Numbered from the stretch's first letter, positions 18,967 through 29,765 are shown. The stretch: 64,000 nucleotides of DNA from Pseudohongiella nitratireducens (GCF_001642735.1 NZ_LWHM01000032.1:111061-175060); one strand, 5' to 3'. Notes: generated by a model from the sequence alone, not told the origin. Numbers and translations: made by a program.

Positions 18967-19128
18967 GGGTGATCCTGGATTGAAATGGGCAGACAAGCTT
19001 AGACGAGTCACTTTGGAGTGACAAGTTTGTGATGTCCGTTCGGTATTTAGGGCTAATGATATAGCGGAATTGTCCGATGTAATAGGAACAGTAGCAAAGC
19101 CTTTTGATGTTGGAGGTATGGCGGCAGT

Positions 19129-19980
19129 ATGTTGTTTGTAATCGGAGCCCTGGTCGTATTCGGCAGTGTGGCAGGTGGCTACATCATGCACGGTGGTGTA
19201 CTGGGTGTACTTTGGCAGCCGTCAGAATTTATTATTATTCTGGGTGCCGCCTTTGGTGCTTTTCTCATCTCTAACAGCATGCATGTTGTCAAAGAGACGG
19301 GTAGCCACATACCCAAGGCGATTCTGGGTCAAAGTGCCACTCAGGCAACCTATCTTGACTTGCTGAGCCTGCTTTATGACCTGTTCAATAAAGCGCGCCG
19401 TGAAGGCATGATGTCGATTGAGGCAGATATTGAAGTGCCCGCGGAAAGCGGTGTCTTCACCCAGTATCCCTCATTGTTGAAAAACTCACGCATCATCGAG
19501 TTTCTCACCGATAACCTGCGCATTATGACCACCAGTAATCTCGCCCCGCATGAAGTGGAAGCGATGATTGATAATGAGATCGAAACCCAGTTGCACGAAT
19601 TAAGTGAACCTTCACATGCCATGCACCGCATAGCTGATGGCTTGCCGGGTTTTGGTATCGTGGCGGCGATTCTGGGTATTGTGATTACTATGCAGAAGCT
19701 CGGTGGTCCGCCGGAAGCGCTGGGGCAAAGTGTTGCTGCTGCACTGGTAGGTACCTTCATCGGTATCTTTGTTGCCTATGGTTTTGTTGGCCCTATCAGT
19801 AACCGCTTGCAAGAAGTCGCTGATGCGGAAATTAAAATGTTTGAGTGCATCAAAGCTGCCATTGTTGCTACATCCAACGGGTTGCCACCTCAACTGGCTA
19901 TCGAGTTTGCCCGCAAGACACTGTATTCCGGTGAGCGTCCCAGCTTTACTGAGCTGGATGAACACATTCGCAGCCGTTAA
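19129..19980 (+). CDS. motA: Flagellar motor stator protein MotA
   Basis: Inner-membrane stator subunit of 283 residues that turns ion flow into torque. Four membrane segments are visible: residues 1-18, about 30-50, and the pair around 165-190 and 200-225. The cytoplasmic loop carries the charged stretch that contacts FliG. The segment PGFGIVAAILGIVITM is the conserved third helix. It sits directly before motB. No other flagellar gene is in the window, so the stator is encoded apart from the main cluster, as in Pseudomonas. Confidence 0.95.
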   Translation: MLFVIGALVVFGSVAGGYIMHGGVLGVLWQPSEFIIILGAAFGAFLISNSMHVVKETGSHIPKAILGQSATQATYLDLLSLLYDLFNKARREGMMSIEADIEVPAESGVFTQYPSLLKNSRIIEFLTDNLRIMTTSNLAPHEVEAMIDNEIETQLHELSEPSHAMHRIADGLPGFGIVAAILGIVITMQKLGGPPEALGQSVAAALVGTFIGIFVAYGFVGPISNRLQEVADAEIKMFECIKAAIVATSNGLPPQLAIEFARKTLYSGERPSFTELDEHIRSR

Positions 19981-20012
19981 CACTAACGGCCCGATCTGAC
20001 GAGCTTTCGTTC

Positions 20013-20960
20013 ATGGAAAACAAAGAACAAACCATTGTTATCCGCCGCATCAAAAAAAGCGGCGGTGGTCATCACGGTGGTTCCTGGAAAATCGCATTCG
20101 CTGACTTTGCCTTGGCGCTGATGGCCTTCTTTTTGGTGCTGTGGTTGATTGAAAGCACCACTGAACTGGAGAAGATGGTGATAGCCGGCTATTTCTCCGA
20201 TCCGCGCAGCCTGGCCAACGAAGGCGATGGGGGTACTCCTTATGTTGTCGACCTCGGTGGTCGCCCCCTGTCTGTTGCCAACCAGGGGTTGAACCTGGCG
20301 CTGGTGCAGGAAGACCAGGAACAGTTCGTTGAAGACTCCCAGGAGTTGGAAAACCGGGAGCTGATTGAGCTGGCGCGCCTACGGCAGATTGAGATGCTGC
20401 AAAGCCTGAAAGGTCAGGTCGAGGAGATGGTAGCCGGCAACAATGAGTTTGAATGGTTCAATGATGCACTGGAAATTGAACTGACCGAAGAAGGCCTGGC
20501 GATTCAGATTACTGACCGAGAAAATCGGCCTATCTTTGATCTAGGCTCAGAACAATTACGTCCTTATGCGCGACAGGTGTTGTGGGCGCTGTCAGATATC
20601 CTGATGGATGTGCCTAATAAAGTGAGCATATACGGTCACACCGATAGTGTGCCTTATTCTGCAGCGAATGATGACTATACCAACTGGGAGCTCTCTGCCG
20701 ACCGGGCAAATTCCGCACGCCGAGCGCTGGTGGAAGGTGGTATGACCTATGGGCGTTTTTCACAGATTATTGGCATGGGTTCATCGTTGCCCCTGATGCC
20801 GGAAGCGCCGCTGGATCAGGCTAACCGACGTATTGTGATCATGGTGCTGAACGAAAAAATTGATGAGCAGGTGCTGGAAGAAACCCGTAATGCCGAGCTG
20901 CGAGGTCGCCAGCCACCCGAGAGCGCATTACCTGACCAGCCGGCACCAGAGATCTTCTGA
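20013..20960 (+). CDS. motB: Flagellar motor stator protein MotB
   Basis: Stator partner of MotA, 315 residues. The single transmembrane helix (about 27-50) contains the ion-binding aspartate in FADFALALMAFF (Asp31). A plug/linker region precedes an OmpA-like peptidoglycan-binding domain (about 180-285, with YGHTDSVPYS and ELSADRANSARRAL). The helix is of the proton-type MotB class by similarity. It follows motA by 32 bp and converges on rsgA. Confidence 0.95.
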   Translation: MENKEQTIVIRRIKKSGGGHHGGSWKIAFADFALALMAFFLVLWLIESTTELEKMVIAGYFSDPRSLANEGDGGTPYVVDLGGRPLSVANQGLNLALVQEDQEQFVEDSQELENRELIELARLRQIEMLQSLKGQVEEMVAGNNEFEWFNDALEIELTEEGLAIQITDRENRPIFDLGSEQLRPYARQVLWALSDILMDVPNKVSIYGHTDSVPYSAANDDYTNWELSADRANSARRALVEGGMTYGRFSQIIGMGSSLPLMPEAPLDQANRRIVIMVLNEKIDEQVLEETRNAELRGRQPPESALPDQPAPEIF

Positions 20961-20987
20961 TCTTCTTTGCTTTATGCATGGCAGCGC

Positions 20988-21020
20988 AAGCCAGAGGCGC
21001 TTAACGGGCGCCCTGGCTTT
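20988..21020. terminator. Hairpin between convergent motB and rsgA
   Basis: AAGCCAG-GGCGC pairs with GGCGCC-TGGCTT across the stop codon of rsgA. There is no clean T-run, so it is a weak candidate for a shared terminator. Confidence 0.35.
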
Positions 21021-22053
21021 GCAGAATCAGCTGATAACTGTGTAATCGCTCGGCATTGATGGCACCTTCTGCCACTGCATTGAGAATGGCGCAGCCCGGT
21101 TCGTTGACGTGTTTGCAATCGCGGAAACGGCAATATCCCAGATAAGGGCGAAACTCCCGAAAACCGTGAATCAGGTCTGTTGCTTCCACATGATCAAGTC
21201 CGAATTCACGTATGCCCGGTGAGTCAATCAGATCGCCACTGCCAGGCATGTGGTAGAGGCGAGTTGCTGTGGTGGTATGCGTACCTTTTGCCAGGCCCAC
21301 TGACAACTCCCCAACGTCCGCATATTCGGCTTCTTCACTGTTTTCCATATCACGCAGGGCATTAATGACAGATGATTTGCCAACGCCAGATTGGCCAACG
21401 AACACCATGGTGCGTTCCGATAGGGTCTCGCGCAAGGCAGATACACCATCTTCGGTTTTGGTAGAGGTAGTGAGTGTCTGGTAACCAATGCTTTCATAGC
21501 GTGCCAGCAACGTGGCAATCTCACTGTCTTGTCCGGTGTGAGCCGGATGATCCAGCAAGTCCGCTTTATTTAGCAGGATGATGGCTTCTAGCGACAGGTT
21601 TTCAATGGTGACCAGATAGCGGTCGATCAGGTTGGCAAATGGCTCTGGCTCTGGTGCAATGACGACGACAACCGTGTCAATATTGGCTGCCACCGGACGC
21701 AGTGTGCCACGACTGTTTGGGCGACTGATCAAGGACTTGCGATCCAACTGGGCGACAACCACACCGCTGTTTTCGTCATCGGCCTGCCAGATTACATGGT
21801 CGCCAGTGACCAGAGGTGGCAGGTTACTGCGTTGATAACAGCGGAAACGCTCGCCCAGGTGTTCACCCGTCAGTGCTTCGATTTCCAGTTGCTGGCCAAA
21901 ATGACAGACTACCAGCCCCGTTTGTTCGGGGCCGAGTTGGCGTGAGTGGTCAGTACTGTCTGCCTTGCTGTCAGTGACAGTGCTGGCAGTACGCGATTGT
22001 TGCTGGCGCTGAATCCGCCGTACCTGATGTTTATTAAGTCTTCGTTTGGCCAT
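21001..22053 (-). CDS. rsgA: Ribosome small subunit-dependent GTPase A
   Basis: Circularly permuted GTPase that helps mature the 30S subunit. The 350 residues show the motifs in permuted order: G4 (LLNKADLLD), then G1 (FVGQSGVGKSSVINAL), then G3 (DSPGIREFGL). An N-terminal OB-fold and a C-terminal zinc knuckle (GYCRFRDCKHVNEPGC) are present. It begins with a basic MAKRRLNKHQVRRIQRQQQ tail. It is divergent from orn, as in E. coli and Pseudomonas. Confidence 0.96.
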   Translation of the reverse strand: MAKRRLNKHQVRRIQRQQQSRTASTVTDSKADSTDHSRQLGPEQTGLVVCHFGQQLEIEALTGEHLGERFRCYQRSNLPPLVTGDHVIWQADDENSGVVVAQLDRKSLISRPNSRGTLRPVAANIDTVVVVIAPEPEPFANLIDRYLVTIENLSLEAIILLNKADLLDHPAHTGQDSEIATLLARYESIGYQTLTTSTKTEDGVSALRETLSERTMVFVGQSGVGKSSVINALRDMENSEEAEYADVGELSVGLAKGTHTTTATRLYHMPGSGDLIDSPGIREFGLDHVEATDLIHGFREFRPYLGYCRFRDCKHVNEPGCAILNAVAEGAINAERLHSYQLILQSQGAR

Positions 22054-22148
22054 GGTCTGCCATTCTATTACAATGCGAGGGTGCTGAAACCCTGATTTTC
22101 CATCAGGACAGTATTTTGATGATAATAAATGGCTAGGGAGTCATTCTG

Positions 22149-22709
22149 GTGAGCATAGACAAGCAGCAAACCCTGATTTGGATTGATATGGAGATGACAG
22201 GGCTGGAACCCGAGCATGACCGTATCATTGAGGTCGCAACGCTGATCACGGATGGAGACCTGAATGTACTGGCCGAAGGCCCGGTACTGGCTGTTCACCA
22301 AAGTGATGAAGTGCTGGCCGGTATGGATGAGTGGAACCAGCGCACACATGGTGAATCCGGCCTGGTTGAACGTGTGCGTCAAAGCAAGTTAAACGAAGCG
22401 GATGTGGAAGCGCAGACAATCGCTTTCCTGCAACGTTATGCAGAGCGTGGCAGTTCGCCCATGTGTGGTAACAGTGTGCACCAGGATCGCCGTTTCATGG
22501 TCAAATACATGTCATCACTGGCCGATTTCTTTCATTACCGAAACCTGGATGTCAGTACGGTGAAAGAGCTTGCCAAACGCTGGCGCCCGGATGTGGCGAG
22601 TGGTTACAAAAAGCAGAGCACTCACCAGGCGATGGATGATATCCGGGACTCGGTGGATGAGCTGAAGCACTATCGTGAGCACTTCTTTAAACTGGATCAG
22701 CCTTCCTGA
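22149..22709 (+). CDS. orn: Oligoribonuclease
   Basis: DEDDh exonuclease of 186 residues that degrades dinucleotides, including pGpG from cyclic di-GMP. The start is GTG ([19 protein letters not shown]). The acidic residues are in [22 protein letters not shown] and the [10 protein letters not shown] box. It is usually essential in gammaproteobacteria. It is convergent with queG. Confidence 0.96.
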   Translation: MSIDKQQTLIWIDMEMTGLEPEHDRIIEVATLITDGDLNVLAEGPVLAVHQSDEVLAGMDEWNQRTHGESGLVERVRQSKLNEADVEAQTIAFLQRYAERGSSPMCGNSVHQDRRFMVKYMSSLADFFHYRNLDVSTVKELAKRWRPDVASGYKKQSTHQAMDDIRDSVDELKHYREHFFKLDQPS

Positions 22710-22734
22710 TATTGCTGGCTCTGGCAGCAGTACC

Positions 22735-23811
22735 CTATTCCTGGGGCTGGGGCTGGGGCTGGGGCTGGTGCTGGTGCAGTGCCCATTGCACATGCTCACG
22801 CACCAGCGGCGATTCATGGTTGACCCGGCTCTTTAAGGCTTCAATCACTGGAATCGTACTGGGGGCATTGCCCAGCCCGACTGCGATGTTCCTCAGCCAG
22901 CCTTCATAGCCGGTTCGGCGAATGGCGGAACCGGCTGTACGATCCAGAAACTCCTGCTCGGTCCAACTGAATAATGTTGCCAGTGAGCTGTTATCCAGCC
23001 CATGCCGGGGTGCGAAATCTGTCTCTTTACTTAAGTGTGTGAACTTGTTCCAGGGGCAGATCAACTGGCAGTCATCACAACCAAATACGCGATTGCCGAT
23101 CATGGGGCGCAGTTCTTGCGGAATGCTGCCCTGCAATTCAATGGTCAGATAGGAAATGCAGCGTCGGGCATCCAGCTGGTTGGGGCCACGAAATGCCTGG
23201 GTCGGACAGATGTCCAGACAGGCAGAACAGCTGCCGCAATGGGCACTGTCAGGCGGGTCGACCGGTAAAGGCAAGTCCGTAAACAACTCGCCCAGAAAGA
23301 ACCAGGAACCGGCTTTTTTGTTGAGCAGCATGGTGTTCTTGCCAATCCAGCCCATCCCGGACTTTTCAGCCAGTGCACGCTCCATGACCGGTGCACTGTC
23401 GACAAAGGCGCGATAGCCAAATTCACCGATATGTTCACTGATACGTGTTGCCAGTTGCTGAAGTCGTTTGCGAATCAGTTTGTGGTAGTCCCGTCCTCTT
23501 GCATAGCGGGAAATATACGCATTCTCTCTGTCGAGCACCGGTTTCAGCGACTGGTCTTCCAGCAGGCTGTAATCCATGCGCACACACAGCGCGCGTAGCG
23601 AACCCGGGTGCAGTTCAGCTGGTTTAACCCGGAGATCACGATGACGTGCCATGTATTCCATTTCACCATGATCGCCGCGTGCCAGCCAGTCATCCAGGTG
23701 ATCGGCGTAGTCCTGCATGTCCAGGTCAGACACGGTAAGCTGCTGAAACCCCAGTTCTCTCGCCCATTCACGAATCTGTGTCAGTAACTGATGAAGTTCG
23801 GTGTCATTCAT
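22735..23811 (-). CDS. queG: Epoxyqueuosine reductase
   Basis: Last step of queuosine synthesis in tRNA; a cobalamin and iron-sulfur enzyme of 358 residues. Two 4Fe-4S ferredoxin motifs are visible (HCGSCSACLDICP and FGCDDCQLICPWN). The N-terminal cobalamin-binding part includes GMGWIGKNTMLL. HEAT-like sequence follows the clusters. The C-terminus is a low-complexity run of alternating proline/histidine and glutamine encoded by a hexanucleotide repeat. Confidence 0.95.
   Translation of the reverse strand: MNDTELHQLLTQIREWARELGFQQLTVSDLDMQDYADHLDDWLARGDHGEMEYMARHRDLRVKPAELHPGSLRALCVRMDYSLLEDQSLKPVLDRENAYISRYARGRDYHKLIRKRLQQLATRISEHIGEFGYRAFVDSAPVMERALAEKSGMGWIGKNTMLLNKKAGSWFFLGELFTDLPLPVDPPDSAHCGSCSACLDICPTQAFRGPNQLDARRCISYLTIELQGSIPQELRPMIGNRVFGCDDCQLICPWNKFTHLSKETDFAPRHGLDNSSLATLFSWTEQEFLDRTAGSAIRRTGYEGWLRNIAVGLGNAPSTIPVIEALKSRVNHESPLVREHVQWALHQHQPQPQPQPQE
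22741..22776. repeat. Hexanucleotide repeat in the 3' end of queG
   Basis: Four copies of CTGGGG followed by two of CTGGTG. Each unit is two codons, so changes in copy number keep frame and only alter the length of the PQ/HQ tail. Confidence 0.9.
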
Positions 23812-23875
23812 GATTGTGGTGTCAATGATTGATGCATGGCGATTTAAAAGCGTATTAAGTTTGGTATTGGCCGTG

Positions 23876-25054
23876 TTACAGCTGACAAATAATATCAGCC
23901 GCCTGTTTCAGCGTGCTGTCATCCTTGCAGAAGCAAAAACGAATCATCCGGCTATCAGCTGGCGCATTTTCATAAAATGGCGAGAGCGGGATGGCAGCCA
24001 GTTTCTTTTCCTGGCACAGCCAGTCTACGAATTCACGGTCAGGCAGATCACTGACCTCACTGTAGTCAACACACTGAAAATACGTACCCGCTGATGGCGT
24101 AAATGTCAGTCGGGAAGCGCTGATCAACTCATTGAATGTGTCACGTTTCTTCTGATAGAAAGCCGGTAAATCTTCGTGGTGTTCCGGGCAGTCCCGCATG
24201 AAATCCGCAATGGCATACTGGATAAAACTGGTTGATGTGAACGTAACAAACTGGTGTATTTTTCTGAACTCGCTCATGATGTTTTCAGGTGCCACACAAT
24301 AGGCCGCTTTCCATCCAGTGGCATGATAAGTCTTGCCGAAGGAGAAAACGGCAATGCTTTTTTCCCTGAGTTCAGCATGGCGCAAGACGCTTTGGTGGAT
24401 GCCACCATCGAAGACCATATGCTCATAGACTTCATCGGACAGCACAATAATTTTCCGGTCACGTATCAGTTCGGCCAATTGATCCAGGTCCGCTGAAGTG
24501 AGCACGCTGCCGCAAGGGTTGTGCGGTGAGTTGATAATAATCATACGGGTTTTGTCACTGATGGAGTCCTGCAGTAACTGCCAGTCAATACAATAATCCG
24601 GTCGCGTCAATGGCAAATGCACGGGGATACCACCCGCTAGCCGCACGGACGGGTCATAGGAATCATACGCCGGGTCAAACATGATGACTTCATCACCATC
24701 ACTCACAAAGGCCTGTATGGCATCATATAGGGCCTCGGTGGCACCGGAGGTCACAGTAATCTCCTGATCCATGTCAACCTGGCAGTGATACAGGGTGTTA
24801 ACCTTGTTGGCAATTTCGGCGCGAAGTTGATCCACACCGGTCATTGGTGCGTATTGGTTTTTACGGTTATTCAGGTGATGGACCACCCGCTCACGCAAGT
24901 ATGCCGGGCAATCAAAGTCGGGAAACCCCTGTGACAGGTTGATGGCACCGTGCTGCTGTGCCATTCTCGTCATGACGGTAAAAATGGTGGTGCCCACATG
25001 CGGGAGTTTGCTTTGCACAATAAATCCTCGTTCTGACCAGTCGTTATCTGTCAC
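23876..25054 (-). CDS. PLP-dependent aminotransferase class I/II; candidate ovothiol C-S lyase (OvoB)
   Basis: Fold-type I PLP enzyme of 392 residues. It resembles the methionine/kynurenine aminotransferase group (YbdL type): INLSQGFPDFDCP at the start, NSPHNPCGSVL, the PLP lysine in FSFGKTYHATGWK and a C-terminal arginine (RMIRFCF). It is divergent from ovoA with only 96 bp between start codons. Ovothiol synthesis needs a PLP-dependent C-S lyase after OvoA, and enzymes annotated as aminotransferases can fill that role. The aminotransferase assignment is firm; the ovothiol role is an inference from position. Confidence 0.8.
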   Translation of the reverse strand: MTDNDWSERGFIVQSKLPHVGTTIFTVMTRMAQQHGAINLSQGFPDFDCPAYLRERVVHHLNNRKNQYAPMTGVDQLRAEIANKVNTLYHCQVDMDQEITVTSGATEALYDAIQAFVSDGDEVIMFDPAYDSYDPSVRLAGGIPVHLPLTRPDYCIDWQLLQDSISDKTRMIIINSPHNPCGSVLTSADLDQLAELIRDRKIIVLSDEVYEHMVFDGGIHQSVLRHAELREKSIAVFSFGKTYHATGWKAAYCVAPENIMSEFRKIHQFVTFTSTSFIQYAIADFMRDCPEHHEDLPAFYQKKRDTFNELISASRLTFTPSAGTYFQCVDYSEVSDLPDREFVDWLCQEKKLAAIPLSPFYENAPADSRMIRFCFCKDDSTLKQAADIICQL

Positions 25055-25150
25055 GCAGTCTACACGATCTGTGTGTATAGCCGTACTGCAGTAAAATCTG
25101 GAATATCTAAATTATAGCTATACGGAAAGGGTTACAGGGAGCCAGGCAAC

Positions 25151-27583
25151 ATGAGCCAAGCCTATTCAGAAACAAAGCGCAGCAAGCGCCTGCCACAAGC
25201 CCTGGCCTCGGCAGTGCCAGGTCAGCCACCGCAAACTGAACCTGCCTGGGCCGGCAATGCGGCATACAGTCTGCCCCTGGTGGACGCCGGGGCTGGTCGG
25301 GATGCATTGCTGGCTTATTTTCACAATACCTGGGCATTGACTGAGACACTGTTTTCAGCGCTGGTCAGCGAAGAGGCTTATTATGTCCGCCCTTATCACA
25401 AGACCCGCCATCCCCTGATCTTTTACTATGTGCATCCGGTCAGTTTTTATGTGAATAAACTGCTGGTTGCAGGGCTGATCAGTGAACCAATCAACAAAGA
25501 ATTTGAAGCCCTGTTTGAAACGGGTGTTGATGAGATGAGTTGGGATGACCTGCATGAAGGTGAGCAGGAAGTCTGGCCCAGTGTGGCGGAAGCTCAAATT
25601 TATCGTCAGCAGGTATATACCATGGTCTGCGAATTGATTGAGACGCACCCTGCTTTTGATACCCCGATTACGATGGAGGACCCTGGCTGGGCGCTGATCA
25701 TGTGTTTTGAGCATGAGCGCATCCACCTGGAAACCTCATCAGTGCTGATCCGTGAACTGCCGCTGAAGTATTTACGTGTGCCGAATCAGTGGCCATCTTT
25801 TGCCAGTCACCAAACGGCGTCAGCCGTGCGTACCAGTTCAGCCGCCAGCGGAGTTGCAGAGACACGCTTTGTAAGCCCGGTAAAAGGACTGCACTATCCT
25901 GATGACAACCCCATGATTGCGGTTGCTGCAACCGAGGTGCAACTGGGCAAACCCAGGCATTGGCCCAGTTATGGCTGGGACAACGAGTATGGCAGCGAGC
26001 GTCGTGATGTGCCGGCTTTTCAGGCCTCTGAGCGTCTGATCAGTAACGGGGAGTTTTACGAGTTTGTCAGCTGCGGCGCATACCTGGAAGAAAAGTACTG
26101 GAGTGAGGCCGGTTGGCAGTGGCGCCGATTCCGTAATACCCGCTGGCCAACGTTCTGGGTCCAGGACGGTCCGGTCGGCTCCCACCAGTACCGCCTGAGA
26201 ACGCTGTTTGAAGAAATCCCCATGCAATGGGACTGGCCGGCGATCGTGAATTTCTATGAAGCCAAAGCGTATTGCAGTTGGCTGACGGAACAACAGTCAG
26301 CGAATCAGCGCCCTTATCGTTTGCTGTTGGAAAAAGAACATGTTGCCATGCGTGACGCTGCTCAGCAGCAATTGGTCAACTGGCAGCCAAGAGGGGGTGA
26401 TAGGCAGGATGATCTTCTGACCCTGGATCCCGTGATGGCGGATAGCGCCTTGTCGAACCGTGGCCATAACCTGAATCTGCGTTTTGGCAGTGAGGGGCCG
26501 GTTGAGGCGGATGAGCCGAATGAAGCGGGTTTCCGTGATGTCTTTGGCAACGTCTGGCAATGGTGTGAAGATGCGTTCCATCCATTGCAGGATTTCGAAA
26601 TCCATCCTTATTACGTCGATTTCAGCATGCCTTGCTTTGACGGTGAACACCAGATGATTCTGGGCGGCTCTTTCATCAGCACGGGTGATGAAGCCAGCGT
26701 CTGGGCCCGCTTCCATTTCCGCCCGCACTTTTTCCAGCATGCCGGTTTTCGCGTGGTTCAAGGTGAAGCATTGCTGCCTGATACTGGCAAGTTGCGTTAT
26801 GAAAGCGATGTGCTGTTGAATCAATACCTGCTCTTCCACTATGGCAGTGCCATGGAACAGCGCGATGAGTCGATTAGTCAGAGCGCCGGGCATCCGGCCA
26901 CGCCTCCTTTCATGGAAACCATGGCCTCGCTGGTAGTGTCCCATGCTTCCCGGCCAGGTTCCGTCCTCGATTTGGGCTGTGCTGTAGGTCGTGCCAGTTT
27001 TGAACTGGCCAGGCACTTTGAGGACGTTGTTGCGGTGGATTATAGCGATTCATTCATCGCGGCAGCACAGCACCTGCAGCAACATGGTCAGCTGGACTAC
27101 GAGCGATTGGAGTCCGGGCGACATACCACGACATTACAGGCCCGGGTAGAAAACCCGGCAGGGCCGGATCGGCTGCAGTTCATGCAAGGTGATGCAGGTA
27201 ATTTACAGGGCAGTTCACTCAGTCAGCCCCTCAGCCAACCCCCCAATGAGGCCGGACGATTCGATGCGGTATTGATGAGTAACCTGTTATGCCGTTTGCC
27301 GGACCCTGCTGCCTGCCTGGCACAGTTTGTGGGCGACGCTTCACCGCTGGCAGAGGGTGGCATCCTGGTGCTGGCATCGCCTAACACCTGGATGGAGCAA
27401 TACACACCCGCCGAGAAGTTTCTGGATGCGCCAGACAGTGACGGTGCCGTCGAGGTGCTGGCGTCATTGTTGCCAGGTTTTGAGTTGCTGCATCAACAGG
27501 ATCTGCCATTCATGATTCGCGAACATCGTCGAAAATACGAATATGTGGTCAGTCACGTGACGATATGGCGCCGCAAGCTTTAG
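25151..27583 (+). CDS. ovoA: 5-histidylcysteine sulfoxide synthase / mercaptohistidine methyltransferase (OvoA)
   Basis: Bifunctional ovothiol synthase of 810 residues. The N-terminal DinB-like part (about 40-200) holds the iron ligands in [14 protein letters not shown] formylglycine-generating-enzyme-like domain follows (about 260-560; [18 protein letters not shown], then GGSFISTG and GFRVV). The last part is a class I methyltransferase with SAM motif [16 protein letters not shown] near residue 603, which would N1-methylate the thiolhistidine. OvoA joins cysteine and histidine using oxygen and non-haem iron. The stop overlaps the convergent LLM oxidoreductase gene by 35 bp. Confidence 0.93.
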   Translation: MSQAYSETKRSKRLPQALASAVPGQPPQTEPAWAGNAAYSLPLVDAGAGRDALLAYFHNTWALTETLFSALVSEEAYYVRPYHKTRHPLIFYYVHPVSFYVNKLLVAGLISEPINKEFEALFETGVDEMSWDDLHEGEQEVWPSVAEAQIYRQQVYTMVCELIETHPAFDTPITMEDPGWALIMCFEHERIHLETSSVLIRELPLKYLRVPNQWPSFASHQTASAVRTSSAASGVAETRFVSPVKGLHYPDDNPMIAVAATEVQLGKPRHWPSYGWDNEYGSERRDVPAFQASERLISNGEFYEFVSCGAYLEEKYWSEAGWQWRRFRNTRWPTFWVQDGPVGSHQYRLRTLFEEIPMQWDWPAIVNFYEAKAYCSWLTEQQSANQRPYRLLLEKEHVAMRDAAQQQLVNWQPRGGDRQDDLLTLDPVMADSALSNRGHNLNLRFGSEGPVEADEPNEAGFRDVFGNVWQWCEDAFHPLQDFEIHPYYVDFSMPCFDGEHQMILGGSFISTGDEASVWARFHFRPHFFQHAGFRVVQGEALLPDTGKLRYESDVLLNQYLLFHYGSAMEQRDESISQSAGHPATPPFMETMASLVVSHASRPGSVLDLGCAVGRASFELARHFEDVVAVDYSDSFIAAAQHLQQHGQLDYERLESGRHTTTLQARVENPAGPDRLQFMQGDAGNLQGSSLSQPLSQPPNEAGRFDAVLMSNLLCRLPDPAACLAQFVGDASPLAEGGILVLASPNTWMEQYTPAEKFLDAPDSDGAVEVLASLLPGFELLHQQDLPFMIREHRRKYEYVVSHVTIWRRKL

Positions 27584-28547
27584 CCGCGAAACGCAAACAG
27601 TCAAGCCGGCTTTGGTGGTCAAAGATGTGGGCGCTGAACATGATCTCATCGACGCCGGTTCGCTCTACAAAAGCAGAGATACCCTGCGCTACCTGATCGG
27701 GATCACCAATGATGGCCTCGCGTAACGCGTGCCGGGCGGCGCCCAGTTCGGCTTCGCTGGCGATACGGTGAATATCGTCCACCGGTGGTTTCAGCGGCCC
27801 CGGGGTGCCTCGCCGCAAGGCAATGAATTGTTGCTGCACGGAGGTAAACAGGTGTTGTGCCTGTGATTCGCTGGCTGCGGCATACATCGGTACAGCCGCC
27901 ATGCAGTAGGGTTCAGCCAATTGCTCGGACGGGCGGAATCGTTCCCGGTAGAGGTCGAGTGCCTGCATCAGGTGATCTGGTGCGAAATGGGACGCGAAAG
28001 CAAACGGTAAACCCAGTGCCGCCGCCAGCTGCGCGCTGAACAGGCTGGAACCAAGCAGCCAGATGGGCACCCTGAGCCCCTCGCCAGGCACCGCGCGAAC
28101 CGGCTGGTTTTCACTGGCGGGCGCGAAATAGTGTTGCAGTTCCTGAACATCCCTGGGAAATTGGTCGACAGAGTCGTGATAACGCCGTAACGCTTGCAAT
28201 GTCGCCCCATCAGTCCCTGGTGCTCGCCCGAGGCCCAGATCGATCCTGTCCGGGTACAGGCTGGCCAGTGTGCCAAACTGCTCTGCCACCATCAGCGGAG
28301 CGTGATTGGGCAGCATGATACCGCCCGAGCCTACGCGTATTTTATCGGTGCCTTCAGCCACATAGCCAATGGCGACGGCAGTTGCCGCGCTGGCAATCCC
28401 GGTCATGTTATGGTGTTCGGCCAGCCAGAAGCGGTGATAACCACATCGTTCAGCCTCTTGAGCCAGGCTTCTGGAGTTGCGTAACGCCTGACCAGCGTTG
28501 CTGCCTTGGACGATTGGGGCCAGATCAAGTACAGAGTAGCGAATCAT
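27549..28547 (-). CDS. Luciferase-like (LLM) flavin-dependent oxidoreductase
   Basis: TIM-barrel monooxygenase-like protein of 332 residues. Family motifs are [19 protein letters not shown], the [14 protein letters not shown] segment and [12 protein letters not shown]. Such proteins (MsnO8/YhbW group) use reduced flavin; the substrate is unknown. Its 3' end overlaps ovoA on the other strand by 35 bp, so the two genes are convergent. Confidence 0.9.
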   Translation of the reverse strand: MIRYSVLDLAPIVQGSNAGQALRNSRSLAQEAERCGYHRFWLAEHHNMTGIASAATAVAIGYVAEGTDKIRVGSGGIMLPNHAPLMVAEQFGTLASLYPDRIDLGLGRAPGTDGATLQALRRYHDSVDQFPRDVQELQHYFAPASENQPVRAVPGEGLRVPIWLLGSSLFSAQLAAALGLPFAFASHFAPDHLMQALDLYRERFRPSEQLAEPYCMAAVPMYAAASESQAQHLFTSVQQQFIALRRGTPGPLKPPVDDIHRIASEAELGAARHALREAIIGDPDQVAQGISAFVERTGVDEIMFSAHIFDHQSRLDCLRFAAKACGAISSRD

Positions 28548-28703
28548 ATTATTCCTCTTGGTCAGGCGTTAATTTAACACAGCCTGACGCCGTTTTCTGT
28601 CAGTATGTCGTTACCATCGAACGGTCGCTTGAAACTTGCCAAAGTGTAAACTAATCTGGATTTCTACTGAATTTCGTCACTTTGACTCTCCGAGGAGACT
28701 ACC

Positions 28704-29735
28704 GTGAAAAAGAGAAATGTATTGTCTGCCGCAATTGCCGGTACGATATTGGCTTCTGCCGCCATGACATTGCATGTCGCCAGTGCTGCAGAAGACTATG
28801 AAGTACCACTGAATGAATGGGGCCAGCCCGATTTGAGAGGTGTCTACAACTTCAGTTCCAACACACCCATGCAGCGCCCGCGTGAACTGGGTACTCAGGA
28901 GTTTTTGACGGCGGAAGAGGTGCACGCTCGTGATGCACAGGTTGCCGCTGATGCCGCCGCCAGAGATGGTAACTCATCGCAAGGTGGCGTGGGTGGTTAC
29001 AACCAGTTTTGGGTGGAAGGCGCGCCGGAAGAAGCCAACCTGCGCTCTTCGATTATCATCTATCCGGAAAACGGCCGTTTGCCTTCGCGTGTAGAAGGTG
29101 CACCAATCGCTTTTGGTGGTTTGGGCCCGGATTATGATGGCGAGCGTCCGGTTCGCGTCACGGTAGGCGGTATCGCCAAAGATGGCCCGGAAGACCGGGG
29201 ACTGTCAGAACGTTGTCTGCTGGGTTTTAACTCGGTACCTCCGTTCACCCCCAGTATGTACAACAACAATGTGCAGTTGTTCCAGAACAAAGATTACGCA
29301 GTTATCTACAATGAGATGATCCACGAGTCGCGAATTGTCCGTTTACATGACAAAGAGCATATCCCCGACGATATCCGGCAATGGACGGGTGATTCCATTG
29401 GCTGGTACGAAGGCAACAGCCTGGTTGTTGAAACCAAGAATTTCAACAACAAAACACAAACGTTTTATGGCACTGGTACGGCTGGGGAAAGCAAGACCTT
29501 GATCGAGAAATTTACCCGTCGCTCTGATGCCGTGGTGGATTATGAGTTTACCGTCATCGATCCGGAAGCTTATCAGGACAAGCTGGTAGGCACCTTCCCG
29601 TTGATTGCGACCAATGATCAGATTTTTGAGTATGCCTGTCACGAAGGTAACTACGGTATGTACAACATTCTGCAGGGACAGCGTGTTGAGGATGGAACCT
29701 GGGATCGCGAAAATAATCGCGTCATTGGACAGTAA
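28704..29735 (+). CDS. Exported protein of unknown function, GQPDLRGVY-type family
   Basis: Protein of 343 residues with a signal peptide (MKKRNVLSAAIAGTILASAAMTLHVASA). The mature start is NEWGQPDLRGVYNF. Later blocks are RIVRLHDKEH, GDSIGWYEGNSLVVETKNF and EYACHEGNYGMYNIL. This pattern (D-L-G-W/Y near the N-terminus, W-G-D-S with E-G-N-L-V-V-E-T, CHEGN) recurs in secreted proteins of unknown role in acidobacteria and marine gammaproteobacteria. The next gene, 30 bp on, is a distant paralogue, so the two probably act together. Confidence 0.8.
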   Translation: MKKRNVLSAAIAGTILASAAMTLHVASAAEDYEVPLNEWGQPDLRGVYNFSSNTPMQRPRELGTQEFLTAEEVHARDAQVAADAAARDGNSSQGGVGGYNQFWVEGAPEEANLRSSIIIYPENGRLPSRVEGAPIAFGGLGPDYDGERPVRVTVGGIAKDGPEDRGLSERCLLGFNSVPPFTPSMYNNNVQLFQNKDYAVIYNEMIHESRIVRLHDKEHIPDDIRQWTGDSIGWYEGNSLVVETKNFNNKTQTFYGTGTAGESKTLIEKFTRRSDAVVDYEFTVIDPEAYQDKLVGTFPLIATNDQIFEYACHEGNYGMYNILQGQRVEDGTWDRENNRVIGQ

Positions 29736-29765
29736 CAGTATCACAGCAAGGAAATTGGGATATTC

